A stretch of 64,000 bases of DNA, from NCBI RefSeq assembly GCF_001570565.1, contig NZ_BBXE01000022.1, positions 183,445 to 247,444 of the forward strand, written 5' to 3'. The notes beneath the pieces are model-generated. The model worked only from the letters and a program-made list of their open reading frames with translations, searched no databases and had not been told where the DNA came from. Of the stretch, positions 41,901-50,069 are shown one piece after another. A program made the translations under genes and the position numbers. Numbering within the stretch: position 1 is the first letter of the stretch; each line of letters starts with the position of its first letter. Origin of the DNA: Herbidospora yilanensis (GTDB lineage: Bacteria; Actinomycetota; Actinomycetes; Streptosporangiales; Streptosporangiaceae).

Positions 41901-42718
41901 CCACGGCCTGTTCATCAACTGAACCCGAGGAAGCCACGCGGCTGGTGCACACGATCCTGCGGACCCAGGACGGTCTGGTCGTCTCAGCGAGGGACGCCGC
42001 CCGGATGTCTGCCGTCCTGGCCCGAACCGAACCCATGCAGGCGGATGCCCTGGCCGAGATGGCGGTCAGTGCGGTCCGCCCGTCGCGCCTCCCGATGAAC
42101 CTCGATCAGTTCGCGGACGTTGTGAAGGTAACGGCCGAACTTCCACCGGAGCAAGCAGATCGCGCTCTGGCCCTGCTCGCGGCGGCGGACGAGGGGATCA
42201 TCGGCATCTACGCGCCCCGGCGGATCGAGCCGATCTGCGAGCGACTGATCAGATCCGCCGCGCTGCTCCGCTTTGCCCCCGAACATGTTACGCACCTACT
42301 GGATGAGCGGCATGTCCCGCCTGGTGAGGAGGCCTGGCACCGAGCGCTCCGGCGGCTCGCGGCCATTGGCGCAGCCAACCCGGAGGCCGTGAATCCGCCG
42401 GGGGGAACCTTCTCCTACGTGTCTCCGAATCCCCACATGTTTGCGTGGATCCTCGCGCTCGCTTCCGCTGCCCCGGAGACAGCGGTCGAGGTGGCGCGAT
42501 TCATCCTCGCAGAGAAGAGCGGCATGGTGACCGACATCGATCTGATCCGCGCGCTGCTTGGAACGCCACCCGACCCTGAACGGCGCGAGGTACGCTCCTT
42601 CGTCCGCGGCCTGATGGTGAAGATCCTTGCGGACGGCCGCTGGCCGGATGTGCTGCCGGAGTTGGCGGTCGTCGAGCCCGCGGCGGCCAAGGCCGTGCTT
42701 GCGCTCATTCTCGACTGA
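38906..42718 (+). CDS. trypsin-like protease fused to STAND NTPase (conflict-type effector)
   Basis: 1270-aa protein. Residues 1-215 are a trypsin-like protease with His in ILTAAHV, Asp in PLDLAVLAI and Ser in GMSGAPVF. Residues about 255-420 are a STAND/NACHT-like NTPase with Walker A AGPWSGKT and Walker B LLMIIDGLDED, followed by a winged-helix-like segment. The remaining about 700 residues are helical repeats of TPR/HEAT style, a likely sensor. The architecture suggests a trigger that unleashes proteolysis on sensing an invader or stress (inference from known STAND-protease systems). Codon use and base composition look less extreme in GC than neighbours. Confidence 0.85.
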   Translation: MSGEGLTASRAAEIIVTLPDGTGRRGSGYRIGTTAILTAAHVTREAATIRVRCEADTPAEWTVGATVLAVHEPLDLAVLAIDRSDAVPGVSYGSVGGTWGDVAAVVACEGLGFPRFKLREDEASSYRDLAHFTGSVPILSNRRSGTLEIRVDVPPPDAERSPWEGMSGAPVFSAGRLIAVITDHHPAEGPGRLEATRLDSLYGTDSDDLRAALGLPGSRTALTSVLSSSPITDAMEVHWAEVRSIAPRELLERSEELTALLEFCSGREPYQWWQAGPWSGKTALASTFALQEPSGLRVASFFVTARLAGQSDAAAYTAAMSMQLAEIAERSVPAVGNPLPFLAEKAAARCAERGQRLLMIIDGLDEDSGTKPSIARLLPPRPPDNLRVLVLSRPHPGIPGDVPSDHPLRSCRVHHLAPSPFARDLEVAAREELKDMLQGDDTGYDIAGLITASVGGLTATDLAELTGVRPSEIGWRIESAFGRSLGSRSHRGQAEVYLFAHETLRRVAERTLAADLPSFRARLHRWADRYRDAGWPDDTPAYLFAPYGRLVAASGDRDRLLGLATDRARHERMLALTRTDHESLAEVAAAKQALSDESSLVPHAVLSVEWSRLTERGARVPGELSAVWVGLGELSRAARMAEYLSGRDLARYGRALVAAGRYDGAEELARSSFTEELVFVWAALYEVRLGSGDAERTLDEALRSCAMGDPGTEPPAVNDRAAAAGRLRRVHRAWELFDTLPPLNTRGLLRIAVLDTDFFRGYPTGAPPHRLIKEPWGVWPQETIASAAEYLFLGSILALEDEAGRFLDDLEFRLTDRPDSAEADLTVLALLAAHDPPRGSAALAARRAALPNDSAAFHDRRSWSRLAAVLTREVGVYEARRLLRPDAFDPNTRADVLAAIFANDPANLPEHRDALVDLAAAAPNTVSDAGVLARLALTVVGLHSSSADRLGVRAELAAQQVSVRERRRAPLVIALARLGWIQEAEREADGDVRLLLDLATACSSTEPEEATRLVHTILRTQDGLVVSARDAARMSAVLARTEPMQADALAEMAVSAVRPSRLPMNLDQFADVVKVTAELPPEQADRALALLAAADEGIIGIYAPRRIEPICERLIRSAALLRFAPEHVTHLLDERHVPPGEEAWHRALRRLAAIGAANPEAVNPPGGTFSYVSPNPHMFAWILALASAAPETAVEVARFILAEKSGMVTDIDLIRALLGTPPDPERREVRSFVRGLMVKILADGRWPDVLPELAVVEPAAAKAVLALILD

Positions 42719-42765
42719 AAGGAAGCCTTCGCTGCCAGTGCCCTGTGGGGTGCGGAAACTCAGCC

Positions 42766-42808
42766 GCCGAGCAACCATCGGCCATACGGCCGGGCTTTAC
42801 CGAACCGC
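42766..42808. repeat. 43-bp conserved element, copy 1
   Basis: GCCGAGCAACC, 14 variable bases, then CGGGCTTTACCGAACCGC. A second copy with the same 14-nt spacing lies at 63884-63926. It begins 48 bp after the trypsin-STAND stop, at the edge of the operon. Possibly a recombinase arm site or island boundary. Confidence 0.6.
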
Positions 42809-42837
42809 TATTGGGATTTCCTACGCGGAACGTTCCT

Positions 42838-43251
42838 CCCATGGATTCTCGACATGGGCGCCGGTTCGGGCCAGGTGCCGGGTGTTACGGCTGGCCAATG
42901 TCCAGTTGTTGGCCAGCGCGGTCGCGCTGATCAGCGCGTCGGGTGGGTCGATGCGGGTTCCGGCGCTCTTGAGGGTCTTATGGATGGCGAGGTAGGCCCC
43001 CGCTCCCGTTCGCCGTCCACTGCGTTCCGGCCCTGGTAGTCGATCCGGATCTGCGCCAGCGCCTGGTCGTATTGCGCTCTGCGCACAGGATCGCTGACGG
43101 CCGTGACGCCGGCTTCGATCTCAGGTTCGGCGTTGGGATCGCCCGGAACCAGGCGACGACGTTCGGGTCGGGTTTCGGCCTGGTCGTGAGCTCGGCTACC
43201 ACGTTGGTGTCGAGGAGGTAGATCCCTCGTTTCTCCGGCTGCCAGAATCAT
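42838..43251 (-). pseudogene. VapC/FitB-type PIN-domain toxin, broken
   Basis: Minus-strand frames together spell a PIN toxin: IYLLDTNVVAELTTRPKPDPNVVAWFRAIP, then a second frame with RRAQYDQALAQIRIDYQGRN, then a third with RIDPPDALISATALANNWTLASRNTRHLARTGAHVENPWE. At least two frameshifts separate the catalytic Asp clusters, and no start codon fits the first segment. No intact antitoxin gene is upstream; the upstream gene's stop abuts it. Confidence 0.75.
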
Positions 43252-44423
43252 TTCCCCGTCAATCCGGCGTCGTCGAGACGTTTGATCAGGCTGGGTTTCT
43301 TCTGGTGGCGTTCCCGCAGGCGGGTGAGCCGCAGGGTGAACTCTTCCGGCTGGTTGTCGCGGGAGGCCAGTTCGCGTAGGTCGTCGAGCACGGTGACCGC
43401 TTGGTCGTAGTCACGTGGCTTCTTGGTGGCTATGTAAGCCTCCACTCGGGTCCAGGCCTTCTCGCCTTCCTCGGCGAGTTGGGTGAGGCGGCGTTCGTGA
43501 GCTTGTGCGCGCCGCTGTTCCCGCCGCTCTCGTTCGGCCTCCCGCAAAGCGGCCTCCTGGCGGTCGCGGTCCTGTCGCATCCGGTCGGCGGCGTCCAGTA
43601 GCTGCCCGACCGTGCGGTGCGGCCCGTCGGCGGTGGCGGCGGGACCGGCGAACTCCCGCCGTAACTCCAACTCCACGCGTGCCGCCTGTCCGGTGGCCAC
43701 GCGCAGCAGCAGGGAGTCCTTGCGGGCCTCGGGCAGTGCTTTTATCCATGCGCTCAGCGCGGCCCGGTCGCCGTTGTCGACGGTGGCGGGCGCCTCCGGG
43801 CTGGCCTGCGAGGCCACCATCAGCAGGAGGTCGTCCAGCCGCAGGAATTCGGCCAGCGTGCGCTGGGCGGCGGTCAGCGCGCCGAGGCCGGCTGGGACGG
43901 GAGGCTCGGGCTCGTCCTCCTCGTCGTAGTCGAAGGCGTCCTCGTCGCGCTCCCAGGCGCCGTAGGCCGACAGCCACGCCAGATACAGCGGGCGCAGGTC
44001 GCCCGCGGCCAGTTCGGCGCGGATTCCGACCAGGGAGGACAACACGTGTTCGAGGTCGAGGTCGAGTTCCCAGCTCTCCTCTTCCTCTTCACTGACCATT
44101 TCGATGATCACGTGATCGTCGGAGGTCCACCCGTGCACCCGCTCGTCCACGAAGTATCGCTCGGCGGTGGCCAGATCGAGCAGTGAGGCCGGGAGGCGGA
44201 GCATGAGGCGGCGGGTGCCCCAGTCGGCGTAGTGGAGATGGGCGTCGTAGTAGCGCTCCATCAGTACGTTCGGGTCGCCTTTGAAATCGCCCCACTGGTA
44301 GTCGTTGGTGAAGCTGGTGGCCGTGATCTCCGCTCTGGTCGACAGTTCTCGCAATTCGGCCTGCTGCCGGTCGGTCAACGGCTGGTCCAGGGCAAGGAAC
44401 TCGTAGTACTGGTATTCGCTCAT
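43248..44423 (-). CDS. conserved hypothetical protein with C-terminal coiled coil
   Basis: 391-aa soluble protein starting MSEYQYYEFLALDQPL, a start I recall from conserved actinobacterial hypotheticals. An acidic stretch follows (near residues 110-170), and residues about 285-340 are a charged coiled coil (EAALREAERERREQRRAQAHERR). No catalytic motif is recognised. AGGTGAG precedes the ATG. It begins 4 nt after the stop of the gene at 44428, so they form an operon. Confidence 0.75.
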   Translation of the reverse strand: MSEYQYYEFLALDQPLTDRQQAELRELSTRAEITATSFTNDYQWGDFKGDPNVLMERYYDAHLHYADWGTRRLMLRLPASLLDLATAERYFVDERVHGWTSDDHVIIEMVSEEEEESWELDLDLEHVLSSLVGIRAELAAGDLRPLYLAWLSAYGAWERDEDAFDYDEEDEPEPPVPAGLGALTAAQRTLAEFLRLDDLLLMVASQASPEAPATVDNGDRAALSAWIKALPEARKDSLLLRVATGQAARVELELRREFAGPAATADGPHRTVGQLLDAADRMRQDRDRQEAALREAERERREQRRAQAHERRLTQLAEEGEKAWTRVEAYIATKKPRDYDQAVTVLDDLRELASRDNQPEEFTLRLTRLRERHQKKPSLIKRLDDAGLTGK

Positions 44424-44427
44424 GTGC

Positions 44428-44742
44428 TCACCTGTTCCAGCGCCGGTAGGCGGCGATCCATTCGGCTCCCGCAGGGGGAGGATCGGGCAGCGGCAGGTCC
44501 AGGATGCCGATCAGCTGCCGGTGTTTCCCGCTGCGGCAGACGGCGGCGATGCCGGTTCCGGGCGCATCGGTGATCGCGGTTACGGTGACGGGGACGCCCA
44601 GCACGGTCGTCTGGAACGGCGTTTCGATCTCTTCGTGGAGGACTGCGGCGAATGCGCTCCGCTGCTCCTCCTCGCTGTAGGCGTCGACGGTCGCTTCAGC
44701 GATCAATTCGTCCAAGCGGGCGCGAGGGATGTCGGGAGCCAC
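44428..44742 (-). CDS. small conserved protein (often labelled calcium-binding)
   Basis: 104-aa protein: ARLDELIAEATVDAYSEEEQRSAFAAVLHEEIETPFQTTVLG, then VTAITDAPGTGIAAVCRSGKHRQLIGILDLPLPDPPPAGAEWIAAYRRW. This pattern is widespread under a calcium-binding label, but no EF-hand is visible and the label is doubtful. GTG 44742 is used as start because similarity begins there; an in-frame ATG at 44856 would add 38 dissimilar residues. Confidence 0.65.
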   Translation of the reverse strand: MAPDIPRARLDELIAEATVDAYSEEEQRSAFAAVLHEEIETPFQTTVLGVPVTVTAITDAPGTGIAAVCRSGKHRQLIGILDLPLPDPPPAGAEWIAAYRRWNR

Positions 44743-44901
44743 GGTCGACCACAATAGCCAGCAGATCGCCTGCAACGGCCGACTCGTCCCATGCGAAAGT
44801 GCCGCCGAATCGTTCCCGACATCTGGCCGGGGACATTGAAGTGCGGGCTCAAGCACTTCGAGTTCCGGCCCGCTTCACGATGCGACGTCTAAAGTTCCGG
44901 T

Positions 44902-46182
44902 GTGGCGAAGAAGAGAAAAGGGAAGCCGGGCGGTCACCGGCTGAGTGGGAATCCCGCGCGCCGGGCGGCGCAGCTCGCGGTTGGACGCCAGGGCGCCGGA
45001 CAGCACCTGCTGTCCAGGATGGTGCCGGGCCAATCGGCTCCGTGGTGGCCGGCCTCGCACGATGCCATCATCGGGTCGGCCGTGACCCTCGCTGCGGATT
45101 CGCCTCTGGAACGGGAGAACGCCGCCGCGACAATCGTGGGCGCCGAATATTGGGCTCGCATGCAGACCGAAGAGATGGGGTTCTTCCACGACGACTGGCT
45201 CGCCGCGCTGGCGGGCAGGGCCGCCGACGACCTGCGGGCCGCGGTCGCGAGCGGGGCCGAGTGGCAGGGCCTGTGGCACTTCCTCCACGGCCTGGCCGCC
45301 ATGACACCGAGCATCTCCACCTCATCCGGGGTGCCAGATCTCCCCACGGCGGTGCGCCGGGCGTGCGCCACCGCCCATGACGCGATCGCGGGAGCAGGCC
45401 TGGCCCCGCCCGGGCCGGTCGACACCGGTCCGGCGCAACCGGCCGGCGACCCGGTCATGCTCACCGACGGATACGGGTCGAGGTTCGCCCTGATCGCCCC
45501 CTTCGCCTGGGGCACGGAGGACCGGCACTGGTACTCCTGGGACATCGACCAATGCGGCACCGACAACGCCGTCGCCGCCGGGGTCCACGACTCGCTCGAA
45601 GCGGCCGTCACCGAATGGCGCGCCGCCGTCGGTGTGGCCGCCGCGTCCGCCGAACCCACCTCATGCGACCTGGCCACGGCGGAACGCCTGCTCACCTCCG
45701 CGGTTCCGTCGGGCCCCTTCGGCGCCATGCTGCTGGAGTTCGAATCACCCGAGTTCACCGCGGAGCAGTTCCGGCTGCGTCAGCGGGCACTGGCCCTGCT
45801 CACCCGCCCACCAGCCGTCGGGGACCGCTCACTGCCCGATGTCCCGGTTCTTGTCGAGGACTTCATGACCTGGCTGGGGAAGAGGGGTGGTCTCGTGCCC
45901 GACCGGCAGGACGCCTCCACCTTGGCCTACGAATGGGCGATGACCCCGCCCCCGGGCTACTACGCCTGCTCACCACACCGGATCAAGCACGCGGTGATCC
46001 TCCTCACCGACAGCTATGAGACGAAGTACGCGGAAGCCGCCTTGGACGTCCTGCCTGCATGGGTTGAATGGTGCATCGAGCGGTCCCGCCTCAGCGGCGA
46101 GTTGGCCGGGCGATCTCGTGCGGCGGCCAAGCGCAATCGCTGGGACGGTAGGGAGACCGAGCGGATCCGCGTGCTGGAATGA
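44902..46182 (+). CDS. hypothetical protein, 426 aa
   Basis: Soluble, mostly helical protein with a basic start (AKKRKGKPGGHRLSGNPARR). The central region has WGTEDRHWYSWDIDQCGTDNAVAAGVHDSLEAAVTEWR. No known family or catalytic motif is recognised. GTG start is preceded only by weak purine-rich sequence. Divergent from the calcium-binding-labelled gene. Part of an uncharacterised block after the conflict operon. Confidence 0.65.
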   Translation: MAKKRKGKPGGHRLSGNPARRAAQLAVGRQGAGQHLLSRMVPGQSAPWWPASHDAIIGSAVTLAADSPLERENAAATIVGAEYWARMQTEEMGFFHDDWLAALAGRAADDLRAAVASGAEWQGLWHFLHGLAAMTPSISTSSGVPDLPTAVRRACATAHDAIAGAGLAPPGPVDTGPAQPAGDPVMLTDGYGSRFALIAPFAWGTEDRHWYSWDIDQCGTDNAVAAGVHDSLEAAVTEWRAAVGVAAASAEPTSCDLATAERLLTSAVPSGPFGAMLLEFESPEFTAEQFRLRQRALALLTRPPAVGDRSLPDVPVLVEDFMTWLGKRGGLVPDRQDASTLAYEWAMTPPPGYYACSPHRIKHAVILLTDSYETKYAEAALDVLPAWVEWCIERSRLSGELAGRSRAAAKRNRWDGRETERIRVLE

Positions 46183-46297
46183 CACGTAATGCTTGTCCCC
46201 GGCAGTGAGACGGTTGCGAATACTTGAGCTGGAACACGAGAGGACAACCCGGGAAGTGGGCTGAGTCGAGCGCGCCCAGAGTGGAAAACCGATCCCG

Positions 46298-47641
46298 GTG
46301 CCGCGACCCGATCCGACAGAGATCCAGCCTGAACGGCCGCTCACGATCAGCGCTCTCGCCGAGCTCGGCGGCGTAGAGGTTCTCCTGCCCGCCGAGGACT
46401 GGGACCGGCCGGAGCTGGCCATGCCGCCCGGCGGGATCGGAGAATGGGAAGCGGCCTTGTGCGCGTTCCTGGGCCTCACCGGTGGCAAAGGCCCGGGGAG
46501 AACCGTTCTGATTGACGCTCAGGCCAACGAGGCACTGATCCCCGAAGGTATGGGCTGGTGGTTACCCGAGCAGGCGAAGCCGCTGTCCGCCGCCCAGGAC
46601 GCGGGAGTGGCGAGCGAACTTCTGGCCACTTCGGTGACCCTCGGAGGCCTGACGGTCACCGACGACATCCACCAGCACGATGAGACGCTCGCCCTGGCTC
46701 TGGAGTCGTCAGGCGACTGGCGGTTCAGCCCTCGCTGGCGCTTGAATGCCTGGGACCCGAGCTTCGATGTGCCCGTGCTGGTCACCGCCCGGGCAGCTGT
46801 CGCCGGCTGGGCGGGTCAGGGCCAGAGCGGCTTGATCGTGTACGTGTACGGCGGCGCCCTCAACGGTATCGAAGGGCTGACGGACAGCCCCAGCCCCCTG
46901 CACAGCTACCTCCTGTGCGTCACCCGCGTCGCCGACGGAACGGACACGGTCGCCTCAGTGCGGCGGGTGATCCTTTCGTGCCCGGGAGAAGGCTGGTGTC
47001 ACCGTGATGGCTGCCCTGACACCCAGTTCCCGGAGGCTGCCGCGCTCCTCGCCTCGATCGTCACCATCGGGGAGGTGGCGAGCGTCGCAGACCAGGGCGG
47101 CGGTCCGGCCGGAGAGATCCACGAGCGGATGTACGGGACCCACGGCATCGATCACTACTCCGAACCCGTCATGGACTGTGTGGAAGTCGTGCTGTCCAGC
47201 GCCGGGTGGAACAAGCTGGAGCGATCGACGTGGGAAGACGGCATCGAAGAGCTGTTGGTGCGCCGAGGTGAACACTGCCTGAGCGCGGCCTACGATCCGG
47301 TCACCCGTCAGATTCGGCTGGCCGACGGCAAGCCCCAGCTTGAGGGCCTGCTCGACATCCTGGGCCAGGACGGCGTGCTCGTCGACGATCACGGCAGTGA
47401 GACCGTCGACCTGAGCGAGCACGCGCTCGAGGAGTGGGGCACAGCCATCCTCACCATGGCAGCCGACTACCTGCGGGGCGTCATTGACGACTTGCCCCAG
47501 CTGGCCGACCCGCTTCAGGCGGCTCTGCTCGGCCTGCACCCTCACGCGGACGGGACCATCAAAGCGCCCCGAGCGGGAGATCTCGTTGAGGAACAGCTGA
47601 CGACGTCGCTGCGCGCTGCCGAGCTGCTCGGCGGCGAATGA
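46298..47641 (+). CDS. hypothetical protein, 447 aa
   Basis: Soluble protein with no family I recognise. A Cys/His cluster (CPGEGWCHRDGCPD near residues 227-240) could bind a metal. The GTG at 46298 lacks a clear ribosome site; a leaderless transcript is possible. It follows the 44902 gene in the same direction after 115 bp. Immediately downstream lies a truncated transposase fragment. Confidence 0.65.
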   Translation: MPRPDPTEIQPERPLTISALAELGGVEVLLPAEDWDRPELAMPPGGIGEWEAALCAFLGLTGGKGPGRTVLIDAQANEALIPEGMGWWLPEQAKPLSAAQDAGVASELLATSVTLGGLTVTDDIHQHDETLALALESSGDWRFSPRWRLNAWDPSFDVPVLVTARAAVAGWAGQGQSGLIVYVYGGALNGIEGLTDSPSPLHSYLLCVTRVADGTDTVASVRRVILSCPGEGWCHRDGCPDTQFPEAAALLASIVTIGEVASVADQGGGPAGEIHERMYGTHGIDHYSEPVMDCVEVVLSSAGWNKLERSTWEDGIEELLVRRGEHCLSAAYDPVTRQIRLADGKPQLEGLLDILGQDGVLVDDHGSETVDLSEHALEEWGTAILTMAADYLRGVIDDLPQLADPLQAALLGLHPHADGTIKAPRAGDLVEEQLTTSLRAAELLGGE

Positions 47642-47689
47642 GCAAACCCTGTGGTGTACCTGGGAGTTCGCGACTCAAGCATGAGGAGG

Positions 47690-47919
47690 TCTCGAGCATC
47701 CTGCTGATGGTGTTGTGGTCCTCCCTCTACCTCATCCTCGGGCGTGTCTTCAGTTCCTGGGTTTTGCTGGGTCGCGGTGACCGGGACAAGGCGGCCGAGA
47801 TCGTGGTGCTTCGCCATCAGATCGCCGTATTGCGCCGTCAGGTGAACCGTCCCGATCTCCAGTCGGGGGATCGGGTCATGCGCTGCCGCCCGGGCGGCCC
47901 GGCCGTGGACGTCGAGTAA
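47690..47919 (+). pseudogene. integrase-type transposase N-terminal fragment
   Basis: Encodes LLMVLWSSLYLILGRVFSSWVLLGRGDRDKAAEIVVLRHQIAVLRRQVNRPDLQSGDRV, the N-terminus of rve-type actinobacterial transposases, then ends in unrelated sequence. Only the first ~65 residues remain. It may be the missing 5' part of the family seen at 37736-38064, about 10 kb away, which would bracket the conflict block with pieces of the same IS family. Confidence 0.65.
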
Positions 47920-47932
47920 CACCTTTTGAGCA

Positions 47933-47961
47933 GCGCCCGTTTCCCGCTTGGGGGCGGGCGC
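47933..47961. terminator. terminator hairpin
   Basis: GCGCCCG pairs with CGGGCGC around an inner CCC/GGG, followed by TTTC. It lies immediately after the 3' end of the minus-strand gene at 47964 and could end transcription from either side. Confidence 0.55.
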
Positions 47962-47963
47962 TT

Positions 47964-48614
47964 TCACGTTGACAGATGGCCTACGAACGCGCCGATGAGG
48001 ATTCGCCCGTCGTGCTCGGCGATCGGCAGGGAGAAGTGCACCCGATCACGGTCCCAGACCCGTTTGCCGTGCCACTCGCATCGATACTGCGCATCCTCGT
48101 ACGGGACAAGCCGTTCAGCCCGGGCCTTGGCGTTCTTCTTCGTCTGAGGGCTCTCCGGTGAGATGTCCAGGCCGAGCACGGAGAAGCGGGCCATGACCTG
48201 GTTCTGATCTCCGCCTCGCTGGGCGAGCTCCTGGGCGAAGTGGTCGTTGACCGCGCCCAGCAGCCGGACCAGCCAGGGCAGCACCTCGGCGTACGCCCCC
48301 CTGAAACGCCGGAAACTCAGCGACGAGGCAACCAACAACCGGGAAAAGGCAAGCTCGGCCAGTGTGAAGAACCGCTCTTCCATGATGTGGTCGCGCACGT
48401 AGACCTCTCGCCAGAACACCGGCGCGTCGGTCGGGTGGCGCAGCAGGTGGAGCCGGATCTGGTCGGTCTGACGCTCCACGGTGATCCACCCGGAAGGTCC
48501 GGGTGTCACTGGAAGAACGCCGAGCCGGTCGGCGTAGCAGGTCCCGTGCGGCATGCAGGCCCGGGCGAAGCTTGGGAGGTCGAAACCGATGACCAGAGTA
48601 CGAGCGTTGATCAC
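47964..48614 (-). CDS. hypothetical protein, 216 aa
   Basis: Soluble alpha/beta protein with no family I recognise (conserved-looking VIGFDLPSFARACMPHGTC, AEVLPWLVRLLGAVNDHFAQEL). GTG 48614 has GGGAG close upstream. Its 5' end overlaps that of the divergent gene at 48589 by 26 bp, so the promoters lie inside each other's coding region. Confidence 0.6.
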   Translation of the reverse strand: MINARTLVIGFDLPSFARACMPHGTCYADRLGVLPVTPGPSGWITVERQTDQIRLHLLRHPTDAPVFWREVYVRDHIMEERFFTLAELAFSRLLVASSLSFRRFRGAYAEVLPWLVRLLGAVNDHFAQELAQRGGDQNQVMARFSVLGLDISPESPQTKKNAKARAERLVPYEDAQYRCEWHGKRVWDRDRVHFSLPIAEHDGRILIGAFVGHLST

Positions 48615-48903
48615 ACTTCTCCCGCCCGAGCAGGGCGGGCTCGACCGCGCGCTGCCGCACCGTTCACAGGTGCTGACGGTATGCGCGCGTGATCAGGAGG
48701 CGGGCACGGCCGGCAGGCACCCCTTCGCCGCGGCGATCTCCACCGACGACTGGGAGCCGTTGGCGCCGGGCGACACGTTCCACATCGTGACCATGCTCGT
48801 CTCCGATGACGAGGCCGCCGAATACCTGCGCCCCGGCGAGCGCTTCGACCTGTGGCGCGGACACGACGTCGGCACCGGCATCGTGTCACGCCGGGTCGTC
48901 TAA
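48589..48903 (+). CDS. EF-Tu C-terminal-domain-like protein
   Basis: 104-aa beta-barrel-like protein: VRALITLLPPEQGGLDRALPHRS ... FHIVTMLVSDDEAAEYLRPGERFDLWRGHDVGTGIVSRRV, resembling domain III of elongation factor Tu (PGxxFxLxxGxxVGxGxV). Such stand-alone domains are known in actinobacteria, role unknown. GGGAGGT lies eight nt before ATG 48589. Starts inside the divergent gene and ends 4 bp into the convergent DUF421 gene. Confidence 0.7.
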   Translation: MTRVRALITLLPPEQGGLDRALPHRSQVLTVCARDQEAGTAGRHPFAAAISTDDWEPLAPGDTFHIVTMLVSDDEAAEYLRPGERFDLWRGHDVGTGIVSRRVV

Positions 48904-49460
48904 GCCGACGGTCGCGCGTCCTCTGTACGGGTGACGAGGGAGATCGCGCCGTTCGGCTCGAACACCGCGAGGCGGACGGCATCGAGTTCGGTGACGCCAT
49001 GCCGGCGCAGGACGATGTCCAGATCCGACCGCGTCAGTCCGCAGCGTCGCAGGGCATGCTGAAGCACCTTCCCGTCATGGACGAGCAGGTGCGGTGACGG
49101 GTCGGCCACGCGGCGGACCCCAGGCATGAACCGCAGGTGGACGACCACCAGATGGGCCAGCAGGAGGGTGATCAGAGCGACGGCTCCGTCCAGCCAGGAA
49201 GCATCGGTCGCTGTGGCGGTCCGCCCGATCAGCGCCCCAACCGCCACGGCGGTGACGAAGTCGAAAGGCGCTAGCTCGGTCAGCGCGCGCCGCCCGGTGA
49301 GCCGGAAGGCCACCACGGCGGTGACGAACAGCGCCAGGATCTTGACTGCGGCCAGCAACGCCCGCTCCGGAGCGCCGACCAGAGCGTCGATAACCTCGTT
49401 CACGCTGCGCCGAAGGTACTGCCGTATTCCACGTTTGCGTCCCCCGACCTCACGTGCCAT
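48900..49460 (-). CDS. DUF421/YetF-family membrane protein
   Basis: 186-aa protein with three membrane helices (about residues 35-55, 65-85, 93-112; RLTGRRALTELAPFDFVTAVAVGALIGRTAT is the family core) and a cytosolic YetF domain (LLVHDGKVLQHALRRCGLTRSDLDIVLRRHGVTELDAVRLAVFEPNGAISLV). Function of the family is unclear. ATG 49460 is preferred; in-frame ATG 49523 is possible, neither having a strong ribosome site. Confidence 0.8.
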   Translation of the reverse strand: MAREVGGRKRGIRQYLRRSVNEVIDALVGAPERALLAAVKILALFVTAVVAFRLTGRRALTELAPFDFVTAVAVGALIGRTATATDASWLDGAVALITLLLAHLVVVHLRFMPGVRRVADPSPHLLVHDGKVLQHALRRCGLTRSDLDIVLRRHGVTELDAVRLAVFEPNGAISLVTRTEDARPSA

Positions 49461-49604
49461 CACCGAAACAGCAGAACGCGGGGGATCGCTGGCCCATCTG
49501 GTGAGTCTGGCACCGTCCGGCATCTCAGCGCGGCCTTGATCTACCCTCGCGTCCGGGCGGAGAAACGCGTGCTGTCGCCCTCGTCGGCGAAGAGGGCTGG
49601 GGAT

Positions 49605-50030
49605 TCATCGTCGCACCAGCAGCATCGCCGCATCGTCGGGCAGCGGACCGCCGACGTGGTCCACCAGGTCAGCCCGGAGATCGTCCACTGCCTTTTGGGG
49701 ATCGGCCTGGCCGAGAAGGGCGAGGCGGTCGGTCAACAGGTAGAACGCCCCGCCTCCGTCGCGGGCTTCGATCACGCCGTCGGTGTAGAGGAGCATCTGG
49801 TCTCCCTGCGTGAAGGGCACCCGCAGTGGCTTGGGCCCGGGGAGTCCCAGCCCGGCCAGACCGAGAGGAGGGCTGTCCTCCTCGGGTTCGAGCAGGACGG
49901 ACCGTCCGACTTGGCGGATCACCAGGGGTGGGGGGGTGTCCGCAGTTCAGGATGGAGATCTCGCCGTCGTGGGCCTCGACGATGACGGCGGTTACGAAGG
50001 TCTCTCTGAAGCGCACCGGCTTGGGTGGAG
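49605..50030 (-). pseudogene. PP2C/SpoIIE phosphatase, truncated and frameshifted
   Basis: Minus strand: RFRETFVTAVIVEAHDGEISILNCGHPPTP in one frame, then after a run of seven G/C at 49931-49937 the other frame continues VIRQVGRSVLLEPEEDSPPLGL to DQMLLYTDGVIEARDGGGAFY and PDDAAMLLVRR. These are the C-terminal motifs of SpoIIE-type phosphatases. The N-terminal half (sensor and first metal motif) is missing, so it is not functional even if the frameshift is corrected. Confidence 0.75.
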
Positions 50031-50069
50031 GCGCTGATGGGTTGACTCCAGGAGCCGCCGGTCGGGGCT

